A DNA stretch of 64,000 nt from Amycolatopsis thailandensis (GCF_002234405.1 NZ_NMQT01000035.1:45914-109913), one strand, 5' to 3'; numbered from the stretch's first letter, positions 34,710-43,839 are shown. Made by a program: numbers and translations. The notes: generated by a model not told the origin, from the sequence alone.

Positions 34710-36053
34710 TCAGCCGACCATGAGCCGCTGTCCCGGGTTGAGCAGGTTCCCCGGCGCGTACCGGGCTTTCGCGTCGGCGAGCTTCGGCCACGCAGGACCG
34801 AAATGCTCGCGCCAGTCCTCGGCGGTCATCGGCAGCGTGTTCGACGGATAGACCTTTCCGCCCAGGCCCCGCGCCCTCCGGTGAAGGTCCACATTGAGCT
34901 CGATCAAGCGCGCGTTGTGCAGCGGGTCGTCGGGAGAGCCGGTGCGAAGCGGGGAGAAGAGCCAGGAGAACTCACCCGGCGGCACGCGGAGCAGAGGCGT
35001 CTTCAGCCGGTCGTTTCGCACCGGGTAGAGCAGGATCAGCCCTGTCGCGCCCAACTCGGCTTCGCCGGTGGCTGCGAGTGTTTCGGCGACGACCTCCTCG
35101 ACGGCGCCGTCGGTGAGGAAGACGTTCAGCCAGACATGCGGACGGAACCAGTCTCCCTCCGCTCGCAGCGCCGCCTCTCCGTCGGCCATCCGGTTCAGGA
35201 AGTCGAAGTACGTCGTGTCCTCGTCTTCGGACTCGCCGAACTCGAGTGAATCCAGCAGCGCGGCTTCGTCCGGGCCGTCGGCCGGGCTGTAGTAGGCGAC
35301 CGCCTCCAGCATGTACCGCCAGCCACCGTCCACGGGGATCAGCTGGCCTTCCACGTAGTCGAAACGACCGTCTCCGACGACGGCGCGCTGATCCGCCAGG
35401 AACGCCGGAAGTGAGTCGTAGTAAAGCTTCCAGCGCCTGGCCCTCGCCGGAGCCGGGATCAGCCGCAGGGTCGCGCGGGTGATCACGCCGCATTGGCCGA
35501 GGCCGCCGAGAACGGCGTCGAACAGTTCCCGGTCGGTGTCCCGGGAGCAGGTGAGCACCTCGCCCGTGCCGGTGACGACCTCCAGTTCCACCACGCAGTC
35601 GGTCTGGGTGCCGTGGTGATGGGTCGCGCCGCCGATCCCGCCGACCACCAGCGTGCCGGCGACGGTCAGGTCGAGGTAGTCGGTGAGCACCGGCGGGGTC
35701 AGCCCGTAGGGCAAGGTCGTTTCCAGGACTTCGCGCCAGCGGGCACCCGCGTCCACCGACACCAGATCACCGGTGACCACCCGGCGCGGTGGCAGCGCGG
35801 TCATGTCCAGCACGATCCCGCCCTCGACCTGTCCCTGGCCGTACGGTGAATGACCCGCTCCACGAGCCGCGACCGGCAGGCCGCGCGCCGCGGCGAACCT
35901 GAGCACCACGGCCACATCGGTCACCGAAGCGGGCCTCACCACCAGGCCCGGCCTGGCGTGGATCAGATTCCCCCAGTCCCGCCCCGCGGCGGACAGGGCC
36001 GCTTCTCCGGCGAGGATCTCTCCGGCGATGGCGGGCAGGATCTCGTCGGTCAT
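34710..36053 (-). CDS. FAD-linked oxidase, cytokinin-dehydrogenase-like
   Basis: The 447-residue flavoprotein has a VAO-type FAD domain (PASVTDVAVVLRFAAARGLP) and the covalent-FAD motif RGAGHSPYGQGQ, matching the GHSxxGQ of cytokinin dehydrogenases. Further matches are LTDYLDLTVAGTLVVGGIGG, HGTQTDCVVELEVVTGTGEV and the C-terminal KARYAPGNLLNPGQRLM. Cytokinin dehydrogenases oxidise isoprenoid adenine side chains; a bacterial plant-associated role or another amine/alcohol substrate is possible. I took ATG 36053 (GTG 36059 is an alternative; neither has a clear ribosome binding site). It is divergent from an MFS exporter. Confidence 0.82.
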   Translation of the reverse strand: MTDEILPAIAGEILAGEAALSAAGRDWGNLIHARPGLVVRPASVTDVAVVLRFAAARGLPVAARGAGHSPYGQGQVEGGIVLDMTALPPRRVVTGDLVSVDAGARWREVLETTLPYGLTPPVLTDYLDLTVAGTLVVGGIGGATHHHGTQTDCVVELEVVTGTGEVLTCSRDTDRELFDAVLGGLGQCGVITRATLRLIPAPARARRWKLYYDSLPAFLADQRAVVGDGRFDYVEGQLIPVDGGWRYMLEAVAYYSPADGPDEAALLDSLEFGESEDEDTTYFDFLNRMADGEAALRAEGDWFRPHVWLNVFLTDGAVEEVVAETLAATGEAELGATGLILLYPVRNDRLKTPLLRVPPGEFSWLFSPLRTGSPDDPLHNARLIELNVDLHRRARGLGGKVYPSNTLPMTAEDWREHFGPAWPKLADAKARYAPGNLLNPGQRLMVG

Positions 36054-36133
36054 GATCACACGCTACCGACGCGGGCGGACATAGGCGATTTTCACCGACG
36101 CGAACACCGTGGTCCCGCTGCGAGGTTGGTGTC

Positions 36134-37321
36134 GTGACGAACCGAGCGGACACCACGACCCCGACGCGCCTGGCCCGCGGCACCGTGCTCGCCGCGGCGC
36201 CGCTGACCATCATGGCCGCGGCGATCATCGCGCCCAGCCTGCCCGAAATGCGCGAGGTCTTCTCCGGTACGCCCGGTTCCGGCCTTCTGGTGCGGCTGGC
36301 GCTGACCGTGACCTCGCTCGCGATCGCGATCAGCGCGCCCCTTTCCGGCATCGTCGCCGACCGCGTCGGACGCCGCCCGCTGCTCCTGGCCGGGCTCGGG
36401 CTCTACGCGGTCGCCGGTACGGCCGGGTTCTTCGTGGACGACCTCTACCTGCTGCTGGTCACCCGCGCCGGGCTCGGGATCGCCGTCGGCGGGATCATGA
36501 CCTCGATCAGCACGCTGATCACCGACTGGTTCTCCGGTCCGGGCCGCGCTTCGTTCCTCGGGCTCCAGCAGGCGTTCGCGAGCCTGGGCGGCGTCGTCTT
36601 CCTGCCGCTCGCCGGGCTGCTGGCCACGGTGAGCTGGCAAGCGCCGTTCTGGGTCTACTCGGTCTCGGCGATCGTGGCCGTCTTCGCGATCTTCTCGCTG
36701 CGGGAACCGAGACGGGACGAACCGGCGGCCGGCACGAGTGAGCGGACCCGCCTGCCCGGCCGCATCGTCGGCGTGTACGTCCTGGCGCTGGTCGCGACGC
36801 TGATCTTCTACATGGCGCCGACGCAGTTGCCGTTCCTGCTCGAAGGTTTCGGCAGCGGCCCCGCCGTCATCGGCGCCGTGGTCGCCGGGAGCACACTAAC
36901 CAGCGTCGTCGGCGCGCTGGTCTTCCCCCGCCTGCGCGAGCGACTGAGCGCCACGGCGATCACCACGGCCAGCGTCGCGCTCCTGGGCGTGGGCTGGCTG
37001 GTGATCGGCGCGGCGGGCACCGTCGCCCAGATCGTCGCCGGGTTGCTCGTCGGCGGGTTCGGTGTCGGTCTCATCGTCCCGAATCTCAACCTGCGCCTGG
37101 CCGAGTTCGCCCATCCCGCGCAGCGCGGCCGGGTGCTCAGCGGCCTGGTCACCGGGATCTTCCTCGGGCAGTTCCTGTCCCCGCTCGTCGTCCAGCCACT
37201 CGTCCAGGGCATCGGCATCGCCGACGCCTTCACCTGGACGGGCATCGCCTTGGGAGCTGGCGCGGCGGTCGCCGCCGTCGGCTCCCGGTCAACCGGAAAC
37301 AACCGAAAGGAAACACGATGA
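36134..37321 (+). CDS. MFS transporter, 12-helix
   Basis: The 395-residue protein has 12 hydrophobic helices and the MFS loop motif GIVADRVGRRPLLLAG between helices 2 and 3. It belongs to the small-molecule antiporter/YnfM-like group. It starts at GTG 36134 with a GAGG element upstream. Its stop overlaps the start of the Dabb protein (ATGA), so the two are co-translated. It is divergent from the cytokinin-dehydrogenase-like gene (80 bp apart), suggesting shared control. Direction of transport is not evident; export is typical. Confidence 0.85.
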   Translation: MTNRADTTTPTRLARGTVLAAAPLTIMAAAIIAPSLPEMREVFSGTPGSGLLVRLALTVTSLAIAISAPLSGIVADRVGRRPLLLAGLGLYAVAGTAGFFVDDLYLLLVTRAGLGIAVGGIMTSISTLITDWFSGPGRASFLGLQQAFASLGGVVFLPLAGLLATVSWQAPFWVYSVSAIVAVFAIFSLREPRRDEPAAGTSERTRLPGRIVGVYVLALVATLIFYMAPTQLPFLLEGFGSGPAVIGAVVAGSTLTSVVGALVFPRLRERLSATAITTASVALLGVGWLVIGAAGTVAQIVAGLLVGGFGVGLIVPNLNLRLAEFAHPAQRGRVLSGLVTGIFLGQFLSPLVVQPLVQGIGIADAFTWTGIALGAGAAVAAVGSRSTGNNRKETR

Positions 37322-37734
37322 TCTACCACGGCAACCGTTTCACCCTGCGGCCCGAAGCCTCCCCGGAGCAGATCGAGGAAGCCTTGGAGAGCCTCCGCAA
37401 CCAGGGCCGGGTCATCCCGTCGGTGAAGTCGTTCGTCGTCGGCCGCGATTTCGGCGGCGACTACGAATGGGGCGCCGTCTTCGCGATCGAAGACCTCGAC
37501 GGCTACTGGGAGTACCTCATGCACCCGGCGCACCGGAACACCGACCGGGTCGGGCTGCCGCTGGTCGACAAGTTCGTCTCCTTCGACATCACCGACGACG
37601 CGGACCCCGAGATGGGCACGAAGATCGCCGAACTCCACCAGCGGCGCTACGACAACGACGCCGAACTGACCAAGCTGGTCTCCGATCTCGGCGAGTACTC
37701 CGGCAGCGCCGCGCCCGGAAAGCACGGTTCCTGA
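37318..37734 (+). CDS. Dabb-domain (stress-responsive A/B barrel) protein
   Basis: The 138-residue protein has the ferredoxin-like dimeric A/B barrel: a histidine-bearing first strand (MIYHGNRFTLRPEASPEQIE), VPSVKSFVVGRDFG-like second strand and DGYWEYLMHPAHRNT helix. Dabb proteins are small stress proteins or polyketide-type cyclases. It follows the MFS gene with an ATGA overlap and AAAGGA upstream, and probably acts on or binds the compound handled by that transporter. Confidence 0.85.
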   Translation: MIYHGNRFTLRPEASPEQIEEALESLRNQGRVIPSVKSFVVGRDFGGDYEWGAVFAIEDLDGYWEYLMHPAHRNTDRVGLPLVDKFVSFDITDDADPEMGTKIAELHQRRYDNDAELTKLVSDLGEYSGSAAPGKHGS

Positions 37735-37740
37735 CCGTGG

Positions 37741-38601
37741 TCAGGACACCGTGAACGAGCTGAGCACGGCGAGGTGGTCGGACGGCCAGCCCGTCCCGCC
37801 ACCGAACGTGCGCGTGCTCTCGGGTGTGATCGACCCGCCGCGGTAGAAGACGAAGTCGATCCGGTCCTGCGGTTCCGGCCTGCCCTGGTTGTCCTTGACC
37901 ACCGGGGACCAGGTGTCGCCCGGATCCGCGACGGGGTCGGGCCGCAGCTTCCGGTACGAGTCGGTGAAACCGCGGGCGGTGAACGCCTTCGTGGTCGGCC
38001 AGGCCACTTCGTAGCCGCAGTGCCGTGACTTGGCGGCCGCGGTCCAGTCCTGATGGGACGGGCTGTTCAGGTCGCCCGCGACGATGCCGGGGCTGCTGCC
38101 CGTCCACTCGGCGATCTGCTCGGCCTGACGGCGGCGATTCGTCTCGTCGGCGAGGATCGTGCTGACGCTGTCCTTGTCGAAGCACGCGTTGTACGGGCCG
38201 TATTTCGTGTAGTCCAGGTGGATCGCGTAGACCCAGACACCGGCGATCTTCGCTGTGATGGCCCGCGCGCCCGTGTCGTTCCAGGACTTCCAATCGGTGT
38301 CCTGGATCGGCAGGGCGCTGATCACGTCGATGTCCCAGCCGGGTTCGGTGTGCTGCCAGCCCAGCGCGTCGGCGATGGCTTCGGTGGCGCCACCGCCGGT
38401 CTCCGAAAGCGCCACCACGTTCGCACCCGAGGCGCGGATCTGGTTCACCACCGAACCGATCCCGCCGTGCGAGCCCCGCATCCAGATGTTGAAGCTCAGC
38501 ACGGTCAGGTTCGTTGCCGCGGCGGCCGGGGTGGCGACACCGGTCATCGTGAGCAGGAGGACGGCGAGGACGCCGGCGAGGCGGCGCTTGGCGGAGGTCA
38601 C
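37741..38601 (-). CDS. Secreted endonuclease/exonuclease/phosphatase-family phosphodiesterase
   Basis: The 286-residue protein starts at GTG 38601 with a Sec signal (LAGVLAVLLLTMTGVATPAA). EEP-fold residues are intact: N in SFNIWM, E in ALSETGG, H in AIHLDYT, D and N in AGDLNSPSH, D in DRIDFVF, and the final SDHLAV histidine. This Mg2+-dependent fold covers secreted DNases, sphingomyelinases and inositol-phosphate phosphatases; the substrate is not distinguishable here. Only 6 bp separate its stop from that of the Dabb gene. Confidence 0.88.
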   Translation of the reverse strand: MTSAKRRLAGVLAVLLLTMTGVATPAAAATNLTVLSFNIWMRGSHGGIGSVVNQIRASGANVVALSETGGGATEAIADALGWQHTEPGWDIDVISALPIQDTDWKSWNDTGARAITAKIAGVWVYAIHLDYTKYGPYNACFDKDSVSTILADETNRRRQAEQIAEWTGSSPGIVAGDLNSPSHQDWTAAAKSRHCGYEVAWPTTKAFTARGFTDSYRKLRPDPVADPGDTWSPVVKDNQGRPEPQDRIDFVFYRGGSITPESTRTFGGGTGWPSDHLAVLSSFTVS

Positions 38602-38682
38602 GGGATCTCGGTCTACCGGTGGGAGGAGGGGAAAGTCCAGCCGTCAGGCGAGTGTTCAACGGCGGGCCAGGCGCCGGACACC

Positions 38683-39693
38683 TCAGCCGTCGCCGGCGAG
38701 CGAGCCGCTGCCCTTGGGACCGGTCACGATGACGCGGCTGCTCACCGCGGTCCCGAACGGCACGATCGTGACCTGCCACGTCTGCGGTGACCCGACGTCG
38801 ATCGTGCTCGTCGCCCTTTCGACCAGGGGCGGGACACGGTCGACGGGAAGGGCACGGAGGTCGAAGCGCGGCACCTGGGCGCCCGTCGGCGCGAAGACCA
38901 CGGTCAGCCGTCGCTCCTCGACGACCACGGTGATCACCTGGGAGACGTCCGTGGCCTGCGCCAGCGCGTCGATCGCCCGGCGTAGCTCCCCCTCCCCCAG
39001 CAGAGACCTGTCGACGTTCACGGTCGCGGATCCCGACGAGGAAGTGGTCACGCTGGACTGCGGCTCTTCAGTGCGCTCAGGCGTTTCCGGTGCGAACAGT
39101 TCGGCGCGGAACAGGAAAAGCACGAGCGCCGCACCGAGCAGCAGCCCGAGGAACGCGAGCGCGCTGAACAGGCAGCCCTCCGGTGGTTCCTGGACCAGGC
39201 TGGACTCCGGAGCGGACTCGATCACGGCACCGGCCACGCGGCGCTCCCATTCCGGTGACAGCCGCTCCGCGACCCGCGCCTTCCATGGCCGGTCCGGCTG
39301 GTACTGGACGACGAGGATCCCGCCCGGCCGATAGTCCGGGAGGTCGACCAGGTTGACGCCGTGGGTGATCTTCACGCGATGCGGCGCCGCGCCGTCGGGC
39401 GCGACGGTGAGGTCGAAATCGACCGGGATGTCCCCCGTCTCGGTGCCGCCCGCCCGGAGGCTTTCGATCTTCGCGAGCGCGACCACCGGGGCCGTCCGCG
39501 CCTCGCGAGCGCGTCGCGGTGCCCCGGCGAGGTAGCGCAGGATTCCGTAGACGACCGGGAGCCCGACGCCGGTGATGATCAGCGGGCCGTACTCGATGAT
39601 GATCCCCACGACGAAGGCGCACAGGGTCGTCCCGATGACGATTCCCGTCAGGAACCCGCGGGCGAGAGCGACCGGTCCTGCTACAGCCGACAT
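38683..39693 (-). CDS. Membrane protein of DUF3592-like pair
   Basis: The 336-residue protein has two N-terminal hydrophobic segments (FLTGIVIGTTLCAFVVGIII, LIITGVGLPVVYGILRYLAG), a DUF3592-like beta region (FDLTVAPDGAAPHRVKITHG, GGILVVQYQPDRPWKARVAE), a third helix (ALAFLGLLLGAALVLFLF) and an external-type C-terminal beta domain after a Ser/Thr linker. Function unknown. It follows the related gene at 39724 by 30 bp. Confidence 0.72.
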   Translation of the reverse strand: MSAVAGPVALARGFLTGIVIGTTLCAFVVGIIIEYGPLIITGVGLPVVYGILRYLAGAPRRAREARTAPVVALAKIESLRAGGTETGDIPVDFDLTVAPDGAAPHRVKITHGVNLVDLPDYRPGGILVVQYQPDRPWKARVAERLSPEWERRVAGAVIESAPESSLVQEPPEGCLFSALAFLGLLLGAALVLFLFRAELFAPETPERTEEPQSSVTTSSSGSATVNVDRSLLGEGELRRAIDALAQATDVSQVITVVVEERRLTVVFAPTGAQVPRFDLRALPVDRVPPLVERATSTIDVGSPQTWQVTIVPFGTAVSSRVIVTGPKGSGSLAGDG

Positions 39694-39723
39694 GAACGTG
39701 TCTCCAGACTTTCGGGGTGGGGC

Positions 39724-40572
39724 TCAGCTCGCGGGCAGCCAGTCACCGAGGGCGGGATGGCGCCGCAGCGCCACGAAGATCTTCTTGTCGTCCGAAGGTG
39801 AAGCCGGGTCGAACAGCACTTCGGCGGCCGAGATGGTGGTTTCCCGGGTTCGGCGGGTGACCCAGTGCCGGACGCCCGCGAGGTCGAGGAACGACACCGT
39901 CACGTCCGCGCCCACGACCCGGGTACCTGACTCGTCGCCTGCAAGGCGCAGCTTCACCTCGACGATTCCGGCGGGTATCCGGCGCCCGTGTCGCAGCAGC
40001 CGGTCCCTGGTCCGGACCATCTCGGCGTACCGGCGCGAAACCTGGACGGCGTACCACGAGACCAGCGCCGTCAGGACGAACAGGAGCGCGGGCACCCACC
40101 GGTCGGCGTAGTACATCAGCCACGCCCAGAACCCCCACTTTTCGTCCTCGTGGAAGACCGGGTCGACAGCGGTGCCGACAGCGAGCGGCGGAAGCCACCC
40201 TCGGGACGAAACCCAGACGCCGGCCGTACTGGCCGCGAAGACCAGCACGGCCGGGAACACCGGTCCCGACGGCCGTCCTTGGTAGCGCCGCACGGCTGCC
40301 CCGGTGAGACTGCCTGCCGCGAGGCAACCGAGAAAGCCGAAGGTCCCCCACACAGGACCGTACGGAGGTTCGGCGTCGCCACGGTCGTCGAAGACGCTGT
40401 CGATCGCCATGGTCCGGAGCTGCTCAAGGAGGTCTCCGAAGCCGTGTCCGGCCAGGAAACCGCAGGCCAGGCTGATGACCGAAGCCAGGATCGCACCCAC
40501 GAGGAGGCGGCGGTCTCCCCGCAGGCGCTCGACGCGGTCGTGCCGGGCCCGCTCCGGGTCCACTGTGTTCAT
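39724..40572 (-). CDS. Membrane protein of DUF3592-like pair
   Basis: The 282-residue protein has four hydrophobic helices (ILASVISLACGFLAG, GTFGFLGCLAAGSLTGAAV, PAVLVFAASTAGVWVS, VPALLFVLTALVSWYAVQV) and a C-terminal DUF3592-like domain (IVEVKLRLAGDESGTRVVGA, VRHWVTRRTRETTISAAEVL). I chose ATG 40572, which has GGAGG 8 nt upstream; GTG 40581 lies too near that site. The architecture mirrors the protein at 20665, which suggests the two operons are paralogous. Function unknown. Confidence 0.72.
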   Translation of the reverse strand: MNTVDPERARHDRVERLRGDRRLLVGAILASVISLACGFLAGHGFGDLLEQLRTMAIDSVFDDRGDAEPPYGPVWGTFGFLGCLAAGSLTGAAVRRYQGRPSGPVFPAVLVFAASTAGVWVSSRGWLPPLAVGTAVDPVFHEDEKWGFWAWLMYYADRWVPALLFVLTALVSWYAVQVSRRYAEMVRTRDRLLRHGRRIPAGIVEVKLRLAGDESGTRVVGADVTVSFLDLAGVRHWVTRRTRETTISAAEVLFDPASPSDDKKIFVALRRHPALGDWLPAS

Positions 40573-40640
40573 GACGCTCACCTCCGTCCGGCTCGCGTCC
40601 AGCTTCCGGTGCGCCCGGCGCTACCGAACCCACGTTTTGA

Positions 40641-40659
40641 TTCCTAATCACATTAGGAA
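40641..40659. promoter_or_regulatory. TTCCTAAT palindrome, probable TetR autoregulatory operator
   Basis: TTCCTAAT (40641-40648) and ATTAGGAA (40652-40659) are exact reverse complements around a 3-nt centre, 33 bp before the TetR start at 40692 and within the promoter region. Position and symmetry fit a TetR dimer site. Confidence 0.6.
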
Positions 40660-40691
40660 AATCCAGAATGGACTATGGTAACGTCGTCGTC

Positions 40692-41264
40692 ATGGCACGA
40701 GCGGGACTGAGCACGGAGCGCGTGATCCAGGCGGGCGCGGAGATGGCCGACGAGGTCGGCTTCGAGCAGGTGACCCCGACGGAGCTGGCGAAGCGGTGCG
40801 GCGTCAAGACCGCGAGCCTGTACTCGCACGTGAAGAACGCCCACGAGCTGAAGACCGGGATCGCCCTGCTGGCCTTGGCGGAGCTCGCCGAACTCGCCGC
40901 CGGCGCGGTGGCGGGCCTGGCGGGCAAGGACGCGCTGATCGCCTTGGCGAACGTCCATCGCGACTACGCCCTCGCGCATCCCGGCAGATTCGCCGCCGCG
41001 AGGTTCCGGCTCGCGCCCGAGCAGGCCGCCACCAGCGCCGGTGTCCGGCACGCCGAAATGATGCGCGCGATCCTGCGCGGCTACGACCTGGCCGAACCAC
41101 ATCAGACGCACGCGGTCCGGCTACTGGGCAGTGTCTTCAGCGGCTTTGTCGGGCTGGAGGCCGCCGGCGGCTTCAGCCACAGCACCCCCGGCTCACCGGA
41201 GAGCTGGTCCGAAATCCTCGACGCGCTCGACGTCCTGCTGCGCGCTTGGCCCCGAAGGAAATGA
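40692..41264 (+). CDS. TetR-family regulator
   Basis: The 190-residue protein has an N-terminal helix-turn-helix (QVTPTELAKRCGVKTASLYSHVK) and a C-terminal domain of the WHG/TetR_C_33 kind (ALAHPGRFAAARFRLAPEQA, RLLGSVFSGFVGLEAAGGF). Start ATG 40692 follows a palindrome likely to be its own operator. Its stop overlaps the start of the SGNH hydrolase (ATGA), so the hydrolase is its most likely regulated partner. Ligand unknown. Confidence 0.88.
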   Translation: MARAGLSTERVIQAGAEMADEVGFEQVTPTELAKRCGVKTASLYSHVKNAHELKTGIALLALAELAELAAGAVAGLAGKDALIALANVHRDYALAHPGRFAAARFRLAPEQAATSAGVRHAEMMRAILRGYDLAEPHQTHAVRLLGSVFSGFVGLEAAGGFSHSTPGSPESWSEILDALDVLLRAWPRRK

Positions 41265-42424
41265 CAGAGGAAATGCTCACGACCCCGATCACCGCCGCCC
41301 TCGTGCGCGGCGCCCTGGACCTCGAACACACCGAACGCGGCGTCCTCCCCCACCGGCTTCCCTCGCAGGCCAGGCGGCAGATCCCCGACGGCCAGCTGGC
41401 CATGACCGAAGCGCAGCCCTCCGGCGTGCGGCTGGTCTTCCGCACCGCGGCGACGGTCGTCGAACTCGACGTCATCGCCACCAAGCGGGCCTACCTCGGC
41501 GCGCCGCCCAGGCCCGACGGCGTCTACGAACTGCTCGTCGACGGCCGGCTCGCGGGGCGGGCGAGCGTGACCGAAGGCGACACGCTCACCATCGACATGT
41601 CCACCGGTTCCGCCGAGTCCAGGCCAGGCCCCGTGCGCACCCTGCGCTTCACCGGGCTGCCGGGCGAGGACAAGGACGTCGAGATTTGGCTGCCGCACGA
41701 CGAAGCCACCCGGCTGGTCGCCTTGCGCACCGACGCGAAAGTCCACAGTGCACAGTCGAGCGGCCGCCGTACTTGGCTTCACCACGGCAGTTCGATCAGT
41801 CACGGTTCCAACGCGGCGACCCCGACCGGGACCTGGCCCGCCACGGCCGCGGCCCTCGCCGGAGTCGACCTGATCAACCTGGGCTTCGGCGGCAGCGCGT
41901 TGCTGGACCCGTTCACCGCCCGCGCGATGCGGGACACCGCCGCCGACCTGATCAGCGTCAAGATCGGCATCAACCTCGTCAACTCGGACGGGATGCGGCT
42001 GCGCGTGTTCGGCCCGGCCGTGCACGGTTTCCTGGACACCATCCGGGACGGGCATCCCACCACGCCGTTGCTGGTCGTCTCGCCGATCCTCTGCCCCATC
42101 CACGAGCACACCCCCGGCCCCTGCGCGTTCGACCCGGACGGCCTGCGCGAAGGGAAAGTGTTGTTCACGGCCACCGGTGATCCCGCGGAGGTCAAGGCGG
42201 GAAAGCTCACGCTCACGACGATCCGCGGCGAACTCGCCCGCATCGTCAAGGAGCGGAGCGCGACCGACCCGAACCTGAGCTACCTCGACGGCCTCGACCT
42301 CTACGGCGAAGCGGATCATGCCGAGCTGCCGCTGCCAGACCGCCTCCACCCGGACGCGGCCACGCACCGGCTCATGGGTGAGCGCTTCGCGATGCTCGCC
42401 TTCGGAGGTACGTGGGCTTCGTGA
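41261..42424 (+). CDS. SGNH/GDSL-type esterase with N-terminal jelly-roll domain
   Basis: The 387-residue cytoplasmic protein has about 150 residues of beta-rich N-terminal domain (GVRLVFRTAATVVELDVIAT, YELLVDGRLAGRASVTEGDT) followed by an SGNH hydrolase: block I LHHGSSISHGSNA with the nucleophilic serine, block II LGFGGSALLDP, block III VKIGINLVN, and block V DRLHPDAATH with the Asp-x-x-His pair. This domain order occurs in carbohydrate esterases. I chose ATG 41261, overlapping the TetR stop; ATG 41273 is an alternative. It probably deacylates a sugar or lipid ester and is controlled by the TetR protein. Confidence 0.84.
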   Translation: MTEEMLTTPITAALVRGALDLEHTERGVLPHRLPSQARRQIPDGQLAMTEAQPSGVRLVFRTAATVVELDVIATKRAYLGAPPRPDGVYELLVDGRLAGRASVTEGDTLTIDMSTGSAESRPGPVRTLRFTGLPGEDKDVEIWLPHDEATRLVALRTDAKVHSAQSSGRRTWLHHGSSISHGSNAATPTGTWPATAAALAGVDLINLGFGGSALLDPFTARAMRDTAADLISVKIGINLVNSDGMRLRVFGPAVHGFLDTIRDGHPTTPLLVVSPILCPIHEHTPGPCAFDPDGLREGKVLFTATGDPAEVKAGKLTLTTIRGELARIVKERSATDPNLSYLDGLDLYGEADHAELPLPDRLHPDAATHRLMGERFAMLAFGGTWAS

Positions 42425-42744
42425 GTGGCACGTTGCGGAAGCGGCTTTCGCGACCTCCGGTGGTTCGAACCATTCTCGCCACTCGAGACGCTAGGCCGGG
42501 CGTGTGAACCCGACCGTGCCGAACTCCGTTTGCAGTGCGCGAATACATCGGTAGGCCGAACGGCGGGATACCTATCTTTCTTCCTGTCCAACGAAAGTCG
42601 GTATCCGCCGTCGGCGGCGCGGACCACCATGATCGGCACCGGATCATCGGTGCCGGGCCACCTTGGCCGTGCCCGGCGACCCCACTGTGTCCAGTGCGGC
42701 CACCCCTCGCGCTGGATCCTCCCTCGCGAAAGTGAGTCACCGGT
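42425..42744. promoter_or_regulatory. Intergenic region with ACGAAAGT octamer before secreted protease
   Basis: This 320-bp stretch holds no gene I can support. It contains TACCTATCTTTC (42569-42580) and ACGAAAGT (42591-42598), both also present in the region before the trypsin gene (14310-14340). A GCGGAAGCGGCTTTCGC-like weak hairpin follows the SGNH stop. Confidence 0.4.
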
Positions 42745-43839
42745 ATGCGCCCAAACCCCTTAGCCCGTACCGCCACCACCCTGGTGGCCGCGGCCGCGGC
42801 CATCGGCTTCCTGGCCCCGTCGACGGCCACCGCCATGACGATCGAGGGCTACTCGCCCACCGTGCAGCAAGAGGCCGTGACGTCCCTCGCGTCGGACGCC
42901 GGGATCAGCCAGGCCGCCGCCGTCGAGTTCCTCCGGACGCAGACGGCCAGCGTCGAAACGCTCCAGAAGGTCACCTCGTCTCTCGGCGACCGTGCCGCCG
43001 ACGGTTACCTCGACGACGCCGCCAAGCCGGTCGTGAACGTGCTCGACCAGGCCGCGGCGGACCAGGTGACCGCGAGCGGCGCGCAGGCCCGCGTGGTCAA
43101 GTACTCCAGCGCGGCGCTGGCGGGCGCGCAGGACGCCTTGCAGGCGTTGCCGACGGTCGCGCACACGTCGATCGGCGTCGACCCGAAGGCCAATCAGATC
43201 GTGCTGACGGTGTCCGACGCGGCCAAGGGCTCCGAAGCCCTCGTGAAGGCCGCGAAGGCGCTCGGTGACAAGGTCCGGGTGGAGCGGACCACCGGCGAGA
43301 TGCACACCGCGATCTACAACGGTGAAGCCATCACCGGCGGCGGCACGCGCTGCTCGGTCGGGTTCAACACCAACAAGGGCGGCCAGAACTACATCCTCGA
43401 CGCCGGCCACTGCACCCGCGCGGTGTCGCAGTGGAACGTCGGACCGTCGCAGGGCGCGAGCTTCCCGAACAACGACTACGGCCTGATCCGCAACACCAGC
43501 GGCAGCGGACCCGGCGCGGTCACCCTGTGGAACGGCTCCACCCAGCGGATCGCCTCCGCCGGCTCCGCCACCGTCGGACAGCGGATCAGCAAGAGCGGCA
43601 GCACCACGCGCCTCACCTCGGGCTCGGTGCAGCGGCTGAACGTCACGGTGAACTACTCCGAAGGCTCGGTGTACCAGCTGATCCAGACCAGCGCGCTGGT
43701 CAACCCCGGCGACTCGGGCGGCTGCCTGTTCGCCGGCAGCGTCGGCCTGGGCATCACCTCGGGCAAGGGCAGCGGGACCTCGTACTTCCAGCCGATCGGC
43801 GAGGCCATGAGCGCCTACGGCGTCGCGCTCAACCAGTAG
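42745..43839 (+). CDS. Secreted streptogrisin/alpha-lytic-type serine protease with prodomain
   Basis: The 364-residue preproprotein has a Sec signal (cleavage near ATA-M31), a prodomain of about 160 residues (VAHTSIGVDPKANQIVLTVS is the typical C-terminal prodomain strand) and a mature S1E protease beginning near residue 188. The triad is complete: H222 (LDAGHC), D244 (NNDYGLI), S324 (NPGDSGG). The prodomain acts as a folding chaperone in this family. It is monocistronic and shares the ACGAAAGT octamer upstream with the other secreted trypsin. Confidence 0.93.
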   Translation: MRPNPLARTATTLVAAAAAIGFLAPSTATAMTIEGYSPTVQQEAVTSLASDAGISQAAAVEFLRTQTASVETLQKVTSSLGDRAADGYLDDAAKPVVNVLDQAAADQVTASGAQARVVKYSSAALAGAQDALQALPTVAHTSIGVDPKANQIVLTVSDAAKGSEALVKAAKALGDKVRVERTTGEMHTAIYNGEAITGGGTRCSVGFNTNKGGQNYILDAGHCTRAVSQWNVGPSQGASFPNNDYGLIRNTSGSGPGAVTLWNGSTQRIASAGSATVGQRISKSGSTTRLTSGSVQRLNVTVNYSEGSVYQLIQTSALVNPGDSGGCLFAGSVGLGITSGKGSGTSYFQPIGEAMSAYGVALNQ

